DNA from: Petrolisthes cinctipes
Lineage: Eukaryota; Arthropoda; Malacostraca; Decapoda; Porcellanidae
NCBI GenBank assembly: GCA_033782935.1
Contig: JAWQEG010000486.1
Span: 1,550,001 to 1,614,000 of the forward strand
DNA length: 64,000 bases
Direction: 5' to 3'
The stretch's first letter is position 1. Every line of letters begins with the position of its first letter. The notes under the pieces are model-generated. The model saw only the letters and a list, made by a program, of their open reading frames with translations, searched no databases and had not been told where the DNA came from. The translations under genes and the position numbers were made by a program. This document shows positions 1-13,219 of the stretch, in pieces.

Positions 1-3000
1 ATTTTCAGCATGTTTTGGGCCTGAATTTTGAAAATACTCTAACACGGAGTAGGCATGTACAGATCGCTTCTGGGACCCCAAAATATCGAATTTTCGGGTG
101 TTTAGGGCCAGAATTTGAGATATAAACGGGTACAGAAGATGCATGCACATATCGACTTTTGGGCACCTAAAAGATCGATTTTCAGTATGTTTTTGGCTTG
201 TATTTTGAAAATACTCTAACACGGAGTAGGCATGTACAGATACCTTCTGGGACCTCTAAATATCGAATTTTCGGGTGTTTTGGGACTGAATTTGAGATAT
301 CGATTTTTTGGCACCTAAAATGTCGATTTTTAGCATGTTTTTAGCCTATATTTTGAAAATATTCTAGCATTGTGTACAGATTGCTTCTGGGACCCCAAAA
401 TATTGAATTTTCGGGTGTTTTGAGCCTGAATTTGAGATATAAACGGGTACAGAAGATACATGCACATATTGACTTTGGGCATCTAAAATATCGATTTCCA
501 GCATGTTTTGGGCCTGTATTTTGAAAATACTCTAACACTGAGTAGGCATGTACAGATTGCTTCTGGGACCCCAAAATATTGAATTTTCGGGTGTTTTGAG
601 CCTGAATTTGAGATATAAACGGGTACTGAAGATGCATGCACATATCGACTTTTGTGCACCTAAAAGATCGATTTTCAGTATGTTTTGAGCATGTATTTTG
701 AAAATACTCTAACACGGAGTAGGCATGTACAGATCGCTTCTGGGACCCCTAAATATCGAATTTTCGGGTGTTTTGGGACTGAATTTGAGATATCGACTTT
801 TTGGCACCTAAAACATCGATTTTTAGCATGTTTTTAGCCTATATTTTGAAAATATTCTAGCACTGAGTAGGCATGTACAGATTGCTTCTGGGACCCCAAA
901 ATATTGAATTTTCGGGTGTTTTGAGCCTGAATTTGAGATATAAACGGGTACAGAAGATACATGCACATATTGACTTTGGGCACCAAAAATATCGATTTTC
1001 AGCATGTTTTGGGCCTGAATTTTGAAAATACTCTAACTCGGAGTAGGCATGTACAGATCGCTTCTGGGACCCCTAAATATCGAATTTTCGGGTGTTTTGG
1101 GACTGAATTTGAGATATCGACTTTTTGGCTCCTAAAAGATCGATTTTTAGCATGTTTTTAGCCTATATTTTGAAAATATTCTAGCACTGTACAGATTGCT
1201 TCTGGGACCCCAAAATATTGAATTTTCGGGTGTTTTGAGCCTGAATTTGAGATATAAACGGATACAGAAGATACATGCACATATTGACTTTGGGCATCTA
1301 AAATATCGATTTTCAGCATTGTTTTGTCCTGTATTTTGAAAATACTCTAACACTGAGTAGGCATGTACAGATTGCTTCTGGGACCCCAAAATATTGAATT
1401 TTCGGGTGTTTTGAGCCTGAATTTGAGATATAAACGGGTACTGAAGATGCATGCACATATCGACTTTTGTGCACCTAAAAGATCGATTTTCAGTATGTTT
1501 TGAGCATGTATTTTGAAAATACTCTAACACGGAGTAGGCATGTACAGATCGCTTCTGGGACCCCTAAATATCGAATTTTCGGGTGTTTTGGGACTGAATT
1601 TGAGATATCGACTTTTTGGCACCTAAAAGATCGATTTTTAGCATGTTTTTAGCCTATATTTTGAAAATATTCTAGCATTGAGTAGGCATGTACAGATTGC
1701 TTCTGGGACCCCAAAATATTGAATTTTCGGGTGTTTTGAGCCTGAATTTGAGATATAAACGGGTACAGAAGATACATGCACATATTGACTTTGGGCACCA
1801 AAAATATCGATTTTCAGCATGTTTTGGGCCTGAATTTTGAAAATACTCTAACTCGGAGTAGGCATGTACAGATCGCTTCTGTGACCCCTAAATATCGAAT
1901 TTTCGGGTGTTTTGGGACTGAATTTGAGATATCGACTTTTTGGCTCCTAAAAGATCGATTTTTAGCATGTTTTTAGCCTATATTTTGAAAATATTCTAGC
2001 ACTGTACAGATTGCTTCTGGGACCCCAAAATATTGAATTTTCGGGTGTTTTGAGCCTGAATTTGAGATATAAACGGGTACAGAAGATACATGCACATATT
2101 GACTTTGGGCACCTAAAAGATCGATTTTCAGTATGTTTTTGGCCTGTATTTTGAAAATACTCTAACACGGAGTAGGCATGTACAGATACCTTCTGGGACC
2201 TCTAAATATCGAATTTTCGGGTGTTTTGGGACTGAATTTGAGATATCGATTTTTTGGCACCTAAAATGTCGATTTTTAGCATGTTTTTAGCCTATATTTT
2301 GAAAATATTCTAGCACTGTGTATGCATGTACAGATTGCTTCTGGGACCCCAAAATATTGAATTTTCGGGTGTTTTGAGCCTGAATTTGAGATATAAACGG
2401 ATACAGAAGATACATGCACATATTGACTTTGGGCATCTAAAATATCGATTTTCAGCATTTTTTTGTCCTGTATTTTGAAAATACTCTAACACAGAGTAGG
2501 CATGTACAGATTGCTTCTGGGACCCCAAAATATTGAATTTTCGGGTGTTTTGAGCCTGAATTTGAGATATAAACGGGTACTGAAGATGCATGCACATATC
2601 GACTTTTGTGCACCTAAAAGATCGATTTTCAGTATGTTTTGAGCATGTATTTTGAAAATACTCTAACACGGAGTAGGCATGTACAGATCGCTTCTGGGAC
2701 CCCTAAATATCGAATTTTCGGGTGTTTTGGGACTGAGTTTGAGATATCGACTTTTTGGCACCTAAAAGATCGATTTTTAGCATGTTTTTAGCCTATATTT
2801 TGAAAATATTCTAGCACTGTGTAGGCATGTACAGATTGCTTCTGGGACCCCAAAATATTGAATTTTCGGGTGTTTTGAGCCTGAATTTGAGATATAAACG
2901 GGTACAGAAGATACATGCACATATTGACTTTGGGCACCAAAAATATCGATTTTCAGCATGTTTTGGGCCTGAATTTTGAAAATACTCTAACACTGAGTAG

Positions 3001-6000
3001 GCATGTACAGATCGCTTCTGGGACCCCAAAATATCGAATTTTCGGGTGTTTAGGGCCAGAATTTGAGATATAAACGGGTACAGAAGATGCATGCACATAT
3101 CGACTTTTGGGCACCTAAAAGATCGATTTTCAGTATGTTTTTGGCCTGCATTTTGAAAATACTCTAACACGGAGTAGGCATGTACAGACACCTTCTGGGA
3201 CCTCTAAATATCGAATTTTCCGGTGTTTTGGGACTGAATTTGAGATATCGATTTTTTGGCACCTAAAATGTCGATTTTTTGCATGTTTTTAGCCTATATT
3301 TTGAAAATATTCTAGCACTGTGTAGGCATGTACAGATTGCTTCTAGGACCCCAAAATATTGAATTTTCGGGTGTTTTGAGCCTGAATTTGAGATATAAAC
3401 GGGTACAGAAGATACATGCACATATTGACTTTGGGCATCTAAAATATCGATTTTCAGCATGTTTTGGGCCTGTATTTTGAAAATACTCTAACACTGAGTA
3501 GGCATGTACAGATTGCTTCTGGGACCCCAAAATATTGAATTTTCGGGTGTTTTGAGCCTGAATTTGAGATATAAACGGGTACAGAAGATGCATGCACATA
3601 TCGACTTTTGTGCACCTAAAAGATCGATTTTCAGTATGTTTTGAGCATGTATTTTGAAAATACTCTAACACGGAGTAGGCATGTACAGATCGCTTCTGGG
3701 ACCCCTAAATATCGAATTTTCGGGTGTTTTGGGACTGAATTTGAGATATCGACTTTTTGGCACCTAAAAGATCGATTTTTAGCATGTTTTTAGCCTATAT
3801 TTTGAAAATATTCTAGCACTGTACAGATTGCTTCTGGGACCCCAAAATATTGAATTTTCGGGTGTTTTGAGCCTGAATTTGAGATATAAACGGGTACAGA
3901 AGATACATGCACATATTGACTTTGGGCACCAAAAATATCGATTTTCAGCATGTTTTGGGCCTGAATTTTGAAAATACTCTAACACGGAGTAGGCATGTAC
4001 AGATCGCTTCTGGGACCCCAAAATATCGAATTTTCGGGTGTGTTTTGAGCCTGAATTTGAGATATAAACGGGTACAGAAGATACATGCACATATTGTCTT
4101 TGGGCACCAAAAATATCGATTTTCAGCATGTTTTTAGCCTGAATTTTGAAAATACTCTTACACGGAGTAGGCATGTACAGATCGCTTCTGGGACCCCAAA
4201 ATATTGAATTTTCGGGTGTTTTGAGCCTGAATTTGAGATATAAACGGGTACTGAAGATGCATGCACATATCGACTTTTGTGCACCTAAAAGATCGATTTT
4301 CAGTATGTTTTGAGCATGTATTTTGAAAATACTCTAACACGGAGTAGGCATGTACAGATCGCTTCTGGGACCCCTAAATATCGAATTTTCGGGTGTTTTG
4401 GGACTGAATTTGAGATATCGACTTTTTGGCACCTAAAAGATCGATTTTTAGCATGTTTTTAGCCTATATTTTGAAAATATTCCAGCACTGTACAGATTGC
4501 TTCTGGGACCCCAAAATATTGAATTTTCGGGTGTTTTGAGCCTGAATTTGAGATATAAACGGGTACAGAAGATACATGCACATATTGACTTTGGGCACCA
4601 AAAATATCGATTTTCAGCATGTTTTGGGCCTGAATTTTGAAAATACTCTAACATGGAGTAGGCATGTACAGATCGCTTCTGGGACCCCAAAATATCGAAT
4701 TTTCGGGTGTTTAGCGCCAGAATTTGAGATATAAACGGGTACAGAAGATGCAAGCACATATCGACTTTTGGGAACCTAAAAGATCGATTTTCAGTATGTT
4801 TTTGGCCTGTATTTTGAAAATACTCTAACACGGAGTAGGCATGTACATATACCTTCTGGGACCTCTAAATATCGAATTTTCGGGTGTTTTGGGACTGAAT
4901 TTGAGATATCGATTTTTTGGCACCTAAAATGTCGATTTTCAGCATGTTTTTAGCCTATATTTTGAAAATATTCTAGCACTGTGTAGACATGTACAGATTG
5001 CTTCTGGGACCCCAAAATATTGAATTTTCGGGTGTTTTGAGCCTGAATTTGAGATATAAACGGGTACAGAAGATACATGCACATATTGACTTTGGGCACC
5101 AAAAATATCGATTTTCAGCATGTTTTGGGCCTGAATTTTGAAAATACTCTAACACTGAGTAGGCATGTACAGATCGCTTCTGGGACCCCAAAATATCGAA
5201 TTTTCGGGTGTTTAGGGCCAGAATTTGAGATATAAACGGGTACAGAAGATGCATGCACATATCGACTTTTGGGCACCTAAAAGATCGATTTTCAGTATGT
5301 TTTTGGCCTGCATTTTGAAAATACTCTAACACGGAGTAGGCATGTACAGACACCTTCTGGGACCTCTAAATATCGAATTTTCCGGTGTTTTGGGACTGAA
5401 TTTGAGATATCGATTTTTTGGCACCTAAAATGTCGATTTTTTGCATGTTTTTAGCCTATATTTTGAAAATATTCTAGCACTGTCTAGGCATGTACAGATT
5501 GCTTCTAGGACCCCAAAATATTGAATTTTCGGGTGTTTTGAGCCTGAATTTGAGATATAAACGGGTACAGAAGATAAATGCACATATTGACTTTGGGCAT
5601 CTAAAATATCGATTTTCAGCATGTTTTGGGCCTGTATTTTGAAAATACTCTAACACGGAGTAGGCATGTACAGATTGCTTCTGGGACCCCAAAATATTGA
5701 ATTTTCGGGTGTTTTGAGCCTGAATTTGAGATATAAACGGGTACTGAAGATGCATGCACATATCGACTTTTGTGCACCTAAAAGATCGATTTTCAGTATG
5801 TTTTGAGCATGTATTTTGAAAATACTCTAACACGGAGTAGGCATGTACAGATCGCTTCTGGGACCCCTAAATATCGAATTTTCGGGTGTTTTGGGACTGA
5901 ATTTGAGATATCGACTTTTTGGCACCTAAAAGATCGATTTTTAGCATGTTTTTAGCCTATATTTTGAAAATATTCTAGCACTGTGTAGGCATGTACAGAT

Positions 6001-9000
6001 TGCTTCTGGGACCCCAAAATATTGAATTTTCGGGTGTGTTTTGAGCCTGAATTTGAGATATAAACGGGTACAGAAGATACATGCACATATTGACTTTGGG
6101 CACCAAAAATATCGATTTTCAGCATGTTTTGGGCCTGTATTATGAAAATACTCTAACACGGAGTAGGCATGTACAGATCGCTTCTGGGACCCAAAAATAT
6201 CGAATTTTCGGGTTTTTAGGGCCAGAATTTGAGATATAAACGGGTACAGAAGATGCATGCACATATCGACTTTTGGGCACCTAAAAGATCGATTTTCAGT
6301 ATGTTTTTGGCTTGTATTTTGAAAATACTCTAACACGGAGTAGGCATGTACAGATACCTTCTGGGACCTCTAAATATCGAATTTTCGGGTGTTTTGGGAC
6401 TGAATTTGAGATATCGATTTTTTGGCACCTAAAATGTCGATTTTTAGCTTGTTTTAAGCCTATATTTTGAAAATATTCTAGCACTGTGTAGGCATGTACA
6501 GATTGCTTCTGGGACCCCAAAATATTGAATTTTCGGGTGTTTTGTGCCTGAATTTGAGATATAAATGGGTACAGAAGATACATGCACATATTGACTTTGG
6601 GCATCTAAAATATCGATTTTCAGCATGTTTTGGGCCTGTATTTTGAAAATACTCTAACACTGAGTAGGCATGTACAGATTGCTTCTGGGACCCCAAAATA
6701 TTGAATTTTCGGGTGTTTTGAGCCTGAATTTGAGATATAAACGGGTACTGAAGATGCATGCACATATCGACTTTTGTGCACCTAAAAGATCGATTTTCAG
6801 TATGTTTTGAGCATGTATTTTTAAAATACTCTAACACGGAGTAGGCATGTACAGATCGCTTCTGGGACCCCTAAATATCGAATTTTCGGGTGTTTGGGAC
6901 TGAATTTGAGATATCGACTTTTTGGCACCTAAAAGATCGATTTTTAGCATGTTTTTAGCCTATATTTTGAAAATATTCTAGCACTGAGTAGGCATGTACA
7001 GATTGCTTCTGGGACCCCAAAATATTGAATTTTCGGGTGTTTTGAGCCTGAATTTGAGATATTAACGGGTACAGAAGATACATGCACATATTGACTTTGG
7101 GCATCTAAAATATCGATTTTCAGCATGTTTTGGGCCTGTATTTTGAAAATACTCTAACACTGAGTAGGCATGTACAGATTGCTTCTGGGACCCCAAAATA
7201 TTGAATTTTCGGGTGTTTTGAGATTGAATTTGAGATATAAACGGGTACAGAAGATACATGCACATATTGACTTTGGGCACCAAAAATATCGATTTTCAGC
7301 ATGTTTTGGGCCTGAATTTTGAAAATACTCTAACACGGAGTAGGCATGTACAGATCGCTTCTGGGACCCCAAAATATCGAATTTTCGGGTGTTTATGGCC
7401 AGAATTTGAGATATAAACGGGTACAAAAGATGCAGGCTCATATCGACTTTTGGGCACCTAAAAGATCGATTTTCAGTATGTTTTTGGCTTGTATTTTGAA
7501 AATACTCTAACACGGAGTAGGCATGTACAGATACCTTCTGGTACCTCTAAATAGCGAATTTACGGGTGTTTTGGGACTGAATTTGAGATATCGATTTTTT
7601 GGCACCTAAAATGTCGATTTTTAGCATGTTTTTAGCCTATATTTTGAAAATATTCTAGCACTGTGTAGGCATGTACAGATTGCTTCTGGGACCCCAAAAT
7701 ATTGAATTTTCGGGTGTTTTGAGCCTGAATTTGAGATATAAACGGGTACAGAAGATACATGCACATATTGACTTTGGGCATCTAAAATATCGATTTTCAG
7801 CATGTTTTTGGCCTGTATTTTGAAAATACTCTAACACTGAGTAGGCATGTACAGATTGCTTCTGGGACCCCAAAATATTGAATTTTCGGGTGTTTTGAGC
7901 CTGAATTTGAGATATAAACGGGTACTGAAGATGCATGCACATATCGACTTTTGTGCACCTAAAAGATCGATTTTCAGTATGTTTTGAGCATGTATTTTGA
8001 AAATACTCTAACACGGAGTAGGCATGTACTGATCGCTTCTGGGACCTATAAATATCGAATTTTCGGGTGTTTTGGGACTGAATTTGAGATATCGACTTTT
8101 TGGCACCTAAAAGATCGATTTTTAGCATGTTTTTAGCCTATATTTTGAAAATATTCTAGCACTGAGTAGGCATGTACAGATTGCTTCTGGGACCCCAAAA
8201 TATTGAATTTTCGGGTGTTTTGAGCCTGAATTTGAGATATAAACGGGTACAGAAGATTCATGCACATATTGACTTTGGGCACCAAAAATATCGATTTTCA
8301 GCATGTTTTGGGCCTGAATTTTGAAAATACTCTAACACGGAGTAGGCATGTACAGATCGCTTCTGGGACCCCAAAATATCGAATTTTCGGGTGTTTTGAG
8401 CCTGAATTTGAGATATAAACGGGTACTGAAGATGCATGCACATATCGACTTTTGTGCACCTAAAAGATCGATTTTCAGTATGTTTTTGGCCTGTATTTTG
8501 AAAATACTCTAACACGGAGTAGGCATGTACAGATACCTTCTGGGACCTCTAAATATCGAATTTTCGGGTGTTTTGGGACTGAATTTGAGATATCGATTTT
8601 TTGGCACCTAAAATGTCGATTTTCAGCATGTTTTTAGCCTATATTTTGAAAATATTCTAGCACTGTGTAGGCATGTACAGATTGCTTCTGGGACCCCAAA
8701 ATATTGAATTTTCGGGTGTGTTTTGAGCCTGAATTTGAGATATAAACGGGTACAGAAGATACATGCACATATTGACTTTGGGCATCTAAAATATCGATTT
8801 TCAGCATGTTTTGGGCCTGTATTATGAAAATACTCTAACACGGAGTAGGCATGTACAGATCGCTTCTGGGACCCAAAAATATCGAATTTTCGGGTTTTTA
8901 GGGCCAGAATTTGAGATATAAACGGGTACAGAAGATGCATGCACATATCGACTTTTGGGCACCTAAAAGATCGATTTTCAGTATGTTTTTGGCTTGTATT

Positions 9001-9601
9001 TTGAAAATACTCTAACACCTTCTGGGACCTCTAAATATCGAATTTTCGGGTGTTTTGGGACTGAATTTGAGATATCGATTTTTTGGCACCTAAAATGTCG
9101 ATTTTTAGCTTGTTTTAAGCCTATATTTTGAAAATATTCTAGCACTGTGTAGGCATGTACAGATTGCTTCTGGGACCCCAAAATATTGAATTTTCGGGTG
9201 TTTTGAGCCTGAATTTGAGATATAAACGGTTACAGAAGATACAGGCACATATTGACTTTGGGCATCTAAAATATCGATTTGCAGCATGTTTTGGGCCTGT
9301 ATTTTGAAAATACTCTAACACTGAGTAGGCATGTACAGATTGCTTCTGGGACCCCAAAATATTGAATTTTCGGGTGTTTTGAGCCTGAATTTGAGATATA
9401 AACGGGTACTGAAGATGCATGCACATATCGACTTTTGTGCACCTAAAAGATCGATTTTCAGTATGTTTTGAGCATGTATTTTGAAAATACTCTAACACGG
9501 AGTAGGCATGTACAGATCGCTTCTGGGACCCCTAAATATCGAATTTTCGGGTGTTTTGGGACTGAATTTGAGATATCGACTTTTTGGAACCTAAAAGATC
9601 G
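1..9601 (+). repeat. Left mosaic segment, copy 1
   Basis: About 9.6 kb of monomers in which the hexamer order is repeatedly interrupted by hybrid monomers and lost members. The order can be followed again from base 9778 onward with offsets that step upward: +9777 for 1 to ~1.6 kb, +11262 from ~1.9 to ~4.9 kb, +12923 near 4.94-5.4 kb and +14417 for 5937-9601. It is therefore the compact version of the segment whose expanded version fills 9778-24018. The left limit is only the window edge. Confidence 0.8.
5937..9601 (+). repeat. 3665-bp block, copy 1 (partner at 20354-24018)
   Basis: All monomer boundaries and variants recur at +14417. The block contains the 2-bp insertion monomer near 6034, the TTAAGCCTAT monomer near 6450, the TGCAGGCTCAT monomer near 7430, the GACCTATAAATA monomer near 8045 and the 21-bp deletion at 9018/9019. 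Copy-specific changes are few, for example GGTACCTC near 7540 and AAACGGTTACAG near 9228. This is the longest strictly collinear duplicated stretch that I can trace. Confidence 0.88.
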
Positions 9602-11410
9602 ATTTTTAGCATGTTTTTAGCCTATATTTTGAAAATATTCTAGCACTGAGTAGGCATGTACAGATTGCTTCTGGGACCCCAAAATATAGAATTTTCGGGT
9701 GTTTTGAGCCTGAATTTGAGATATAAACGGGTACAGAAGATACATGCACATATTGACTTTGGGCACCAAAAATATCGATTTTCAGCATGTTTTGGGCCTG
9801 AATTTTGAAAATACTCTAACACGGAGTAGGCATGTACAGATCGCTTCTGGGACCCCAAAATATCGAATTTTCGGGTGTTTAGGGCCAGAATTTGAGATAT
9901 AAACGGGTACAGAAGATGCATGCACATATCGACTTTTGGGCACCTAAAAGATCGATTTTCAGTATGTTTTTGGCTTGTATTTTGAAAATACTCTAACACG
10001 GAGTAGGCATGTACAGATACCTTCTGGGACCTCTAAATATCGAATTTTCGGGTGTTTTGGGACTGAATTTGAGATATCGATTTTTTGGCACCTAAAATGT
10101 CGATTTTTAGCATGTTTTTAGCCTATATTTTGAAAATATTCTAGCATTGTGTACAGATTGCTTCTGGGACCCCAAAATATTGAATTTTCGGGTGTTTTGA
10201 GCCTGAATTTGAGATATAAACGGGTACAGAAGATACATGCACATATTGACTTTGGGCATCTAAAATATCGATTTCCAGCATGTTTTGGGCCTGTATTTTG
10301 AAAATACTCTAACACTGAGTAGGCATGTACAGATTGCTTCTGGGACCCCAAAATATTGAATTTTCGGGTGTTTTGAGCCTGAATTTGAGATATAAACGGG
10401 TACTGAAGATGCATGCACATATCGACTTTTGTGCACCTAAAAGATCGATTTTCAGTATGTTTTGAGCATGTATTTTGAAAATACTCTAACACGGAGTAGG
10501 CATGTACAGATCGCTTCTGGGACCCCTAAATATCGAATTTTCGGGTGTTTTGGGACTGAATTTGAGATATCGACTTTTTGGCACCTAAAACATCGATTTT
10601 TAGCATGTTTTTAGCCTATATTTTGAAAATATTCTAGCACTGAGTAGGCATGTACAGATTGCTTCTGGGACCCCAAAATATTGAATTTTCGGGTGTTTTG
10701 AGCCTGAATTTGAGATATAAACGGGTACAGAAGATACATGCACATATTGACTTTGGGCACCAAAAATATCGATTTTCAGCATGTTTTGGGCCTGAATTTT
10801 GAAAATACTCTAACTCGGAGTAGGCATGTACAGATCGCTTCTGGGACCCCTAAATATCGAATTTTCGGGTGTTTTGGGACTGAATTTGAGATATCGACTT
10901 TTTGGCTCCTAAAAGATCGATTTTTAGCATGTTTTTAGCCTATATTTTGAAAATATTCTAGCACTGTACAGATTGCTTCTGGGACCCCAAAATATTGAAT
11001 TTTCGGGTGTTTTGAGCCTGAATTTGAGATATAAACGGATACAGAAGATACATGCACATATTGACTTTGGGCATCTAAAATATCGATTTTCAGCATTGTT
11101 TTGTCCTGTATTTTGAAAATACTCTAACACTGAGTAGGCATGTACAGATTGCTTCTGGGACCCCAAAATATTGAATTTTCGGGTGTTTTGAGCCTGAATT
11201 TGAGATATAAACGGGTACTGAAGATGCATGCACATATCGACTTTTGTGCACCTAAAAGATCGATTTTCAGTATGTTTTGAGCATGTATTTTGAAAATACT
11301 CTAACACGGAGTAGGCATGTACAGATCGCTTCTGGGACCCCTAAATATCGAATTTTCGGGTGTTTTGGGACTGAATTTGAGATATCGACTTTTTGGAACC
11401 TAAAAGATCG
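9602..11410 (+). repeat. 1809-bp 11-mer HOR, copy 1
   Basis: Eleven monomers of 176, 177, 148, 168, 177, 148, 176, 148, 166, 177 and 148 bp, which sum to 1809. The eighth is a 148-bp A/E hybrid, so the long-long-short rhythm becomes long-short at that point. The fourth has an 8-bp deletion (GCATTGTGTACAG). The unit repeats at once downstream, and most of it also matches bases 1 to ~1.6 kb. Confidence 0.88.
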
Positions 11411-13219
11411 ATTTTTAGCATGTTTTTAGCCTATATTTTGAAAATATTCTAGCACTGAGTAGGCATGTACAGATTGCTTCTGGGACCCCAAAATATAGAA
11501 TTTTCGGGTGTTTTGAGCCTGAATTTGAGATATAAACGGGTACAGAAGATACATGCACATATTGACTTTGGGCACCAAAAATATCGATTTTCAGCATGTT
11601 TTGGGCCTGAATTTTGAAAATACTCTAACACGGAGTAGGCATGTACAGATCGCTTCTGGGACCCCAAAATATCGAATTTTCGGGTGTTTAGGGCCAGAAT
11701 TTGAGATATAAACGGGTACAGAAGATGCATGCACATATCGACTTTTGGGCACCTAAAAGATCGATTTTCAGTATGTTTTTGGCTTGTATTTTGAAAATAC
11801 TCTAACACGGAGTAGGCATGTACAGATACCTTCTGGGACCTCTAAATATCGAATTTTCGGGTGTTTTGGGACTGAATTTGAGATATCGATTTTTTGGCAC
11901 CTAAAATGTCGATTTTTAGCATGTTTTTAGCCTATATTTTGAAAATATTCTAGCATTGTGTACAGATTGCTTCTGGGACCCCAAAATATTGAATTTTCGG
12001 GTGTTTTGAGCCTGAATTTGAGATATAAACGGGTACAGAAGATACATGCACATATTGACTTTGGGCATCTAAAATATCGATTTCCAGCATGTTTTGGGCC
12101 TGTATTTTGAAAATACTCTAACACTGAGTAGGCATGTACAGATTGCTTCTGGGACCCCAAAATATTGAATTTTCGGGTGTTTTGAGCCTGAATTTGAGAT
12201 ATAAACGGGTACTGAAGATGCATGCACATATCGACTTTTGTGCACCTAAAAGATCGATTTTCAGTATGTTTTGAGCATGTATTTTGAAAATACTCTAACA
12301 CGGAGTAGGCATGTACAGATCGCTTCTGGGACCCCTAAATATCGAATTTTCGGGTGTTTTGGGACTGAATTTGAGATATCGACTTTTTGGCACCTAAAAC
12401 ATCGATTTTTAGCATGTTTTTAGCCTATATTTTGAAAATATTCTAGCACTGAGTAGGCATGTACAGATTGCTTCTGGGACCCCAAAATATTGAATTTTCG
12501 GGTGTTTTGAGCCTGAATTTGAGATATAAACGGGTACAGAAGATACATGCACATATTGACTTTGGGCACCAAAAATATCGATTTTCAGCATGTTTTGGGC
12601 CTGAATTTTGAAAATACTCTAACTCGGAGTAGGCATGTACAGATCGCTTCTGGGACCCCTAAATATCGAATTTTCGGGTGTTTTGGGACTGAATTTGAGA
12701 TATCGACTTTTTGGCTCCTAAAAGATCGATTTTTAGCATGTTTTTAGCCTATATTTTGAAAATATTCTAGCACTGTACAGATTGCTTCTGGGACCCCAAA
12801 ATATTGAATTTTCGGGTGTTTTGAGCCTGAATTTGAGATATAAACGGATACAGAAGATACATGCACATATTGACTTTGGGCATCTAAAATATCGATTTTC
12901 AGCATTGTTTTGTCCTGTATTTTGAAAATACTCTAACACTGAGTAGGCATGTACAGATTGCTTCTGGGACCCCAAAATATTGAATTTTCGGGTGTTTTGA
13001 GCCTGAATTTGAGATATAAACGGGTACTGAAGATGCATGCACATATCGACTTTTGTGCACCTAAAAGATCGATTTTCAGTATGTTTTGAGCATGTATTTT
13101 GAAAATACTCTAACACGGAGTAGGCATGTACAGATCGCTTCTGGGACCCCTAAATATCGAATTTTCGGGTGTTTTGGGACTGAATTTGAGATATCGACTT
13201 TTTGGCTCCTAAAAGATCG
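11411..13219 (+). repeat. 1809-bp 11-mer HOR, copy 2
   Basis: Tandem duplicate of the preceding unit at exactly +1809 bp. It shares private marks such as AAAATATAGAATT in the first monomer and CAGCATTGTTTTGTCC in the tenth. The copies differ at the exit: copy 1 ends GGAACCTAAAAG and copy 2 ends GGCTCCTAAAAG. The latter is the state found at the corresponding exit in the left copy (near base 1945), which marks the crossover side. Confidence 0.88.

Noticed and set aside
95..112. TTTAGGG in class A monomers (plant-type telomere unit)
   Set aside because: Only one isolated copy per class A monomer, within GTGTTTAGGGCCAG. There is no tandem telomeric run, and other classes have TTTTGGG or TTTTGAG there.
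145..155. TGCATGCA palindrome as a regulatory (RY-type) element
   Set aside because: It is present in every A- and D-type monomer as part of the satellite, absent from short monomers, and has no associated gene. It is just a repeat-borne palindrome.
341..715. Minus-strand open frame of 124 codons, and dozens of similar 60-186-codon frames on that strand
   Set aside because: All translate the same satellite repeat (LEYFQNT, VHAYSV and similar), recur with every HOR unit, have no promoter, domain or codon signature, and are explained by the 501-bp period being divisible by three.
961..1161. Plus-strand open frames of 66-76 codons beginning MHILTLGTKN
   Set aside because: They occur only where hybrid monomers or indels happen to remove a stop codon, and repeat wherever the same hybrid recurs (for example near 10738, 12547, 55025). 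They are satellite by-products, not genes.
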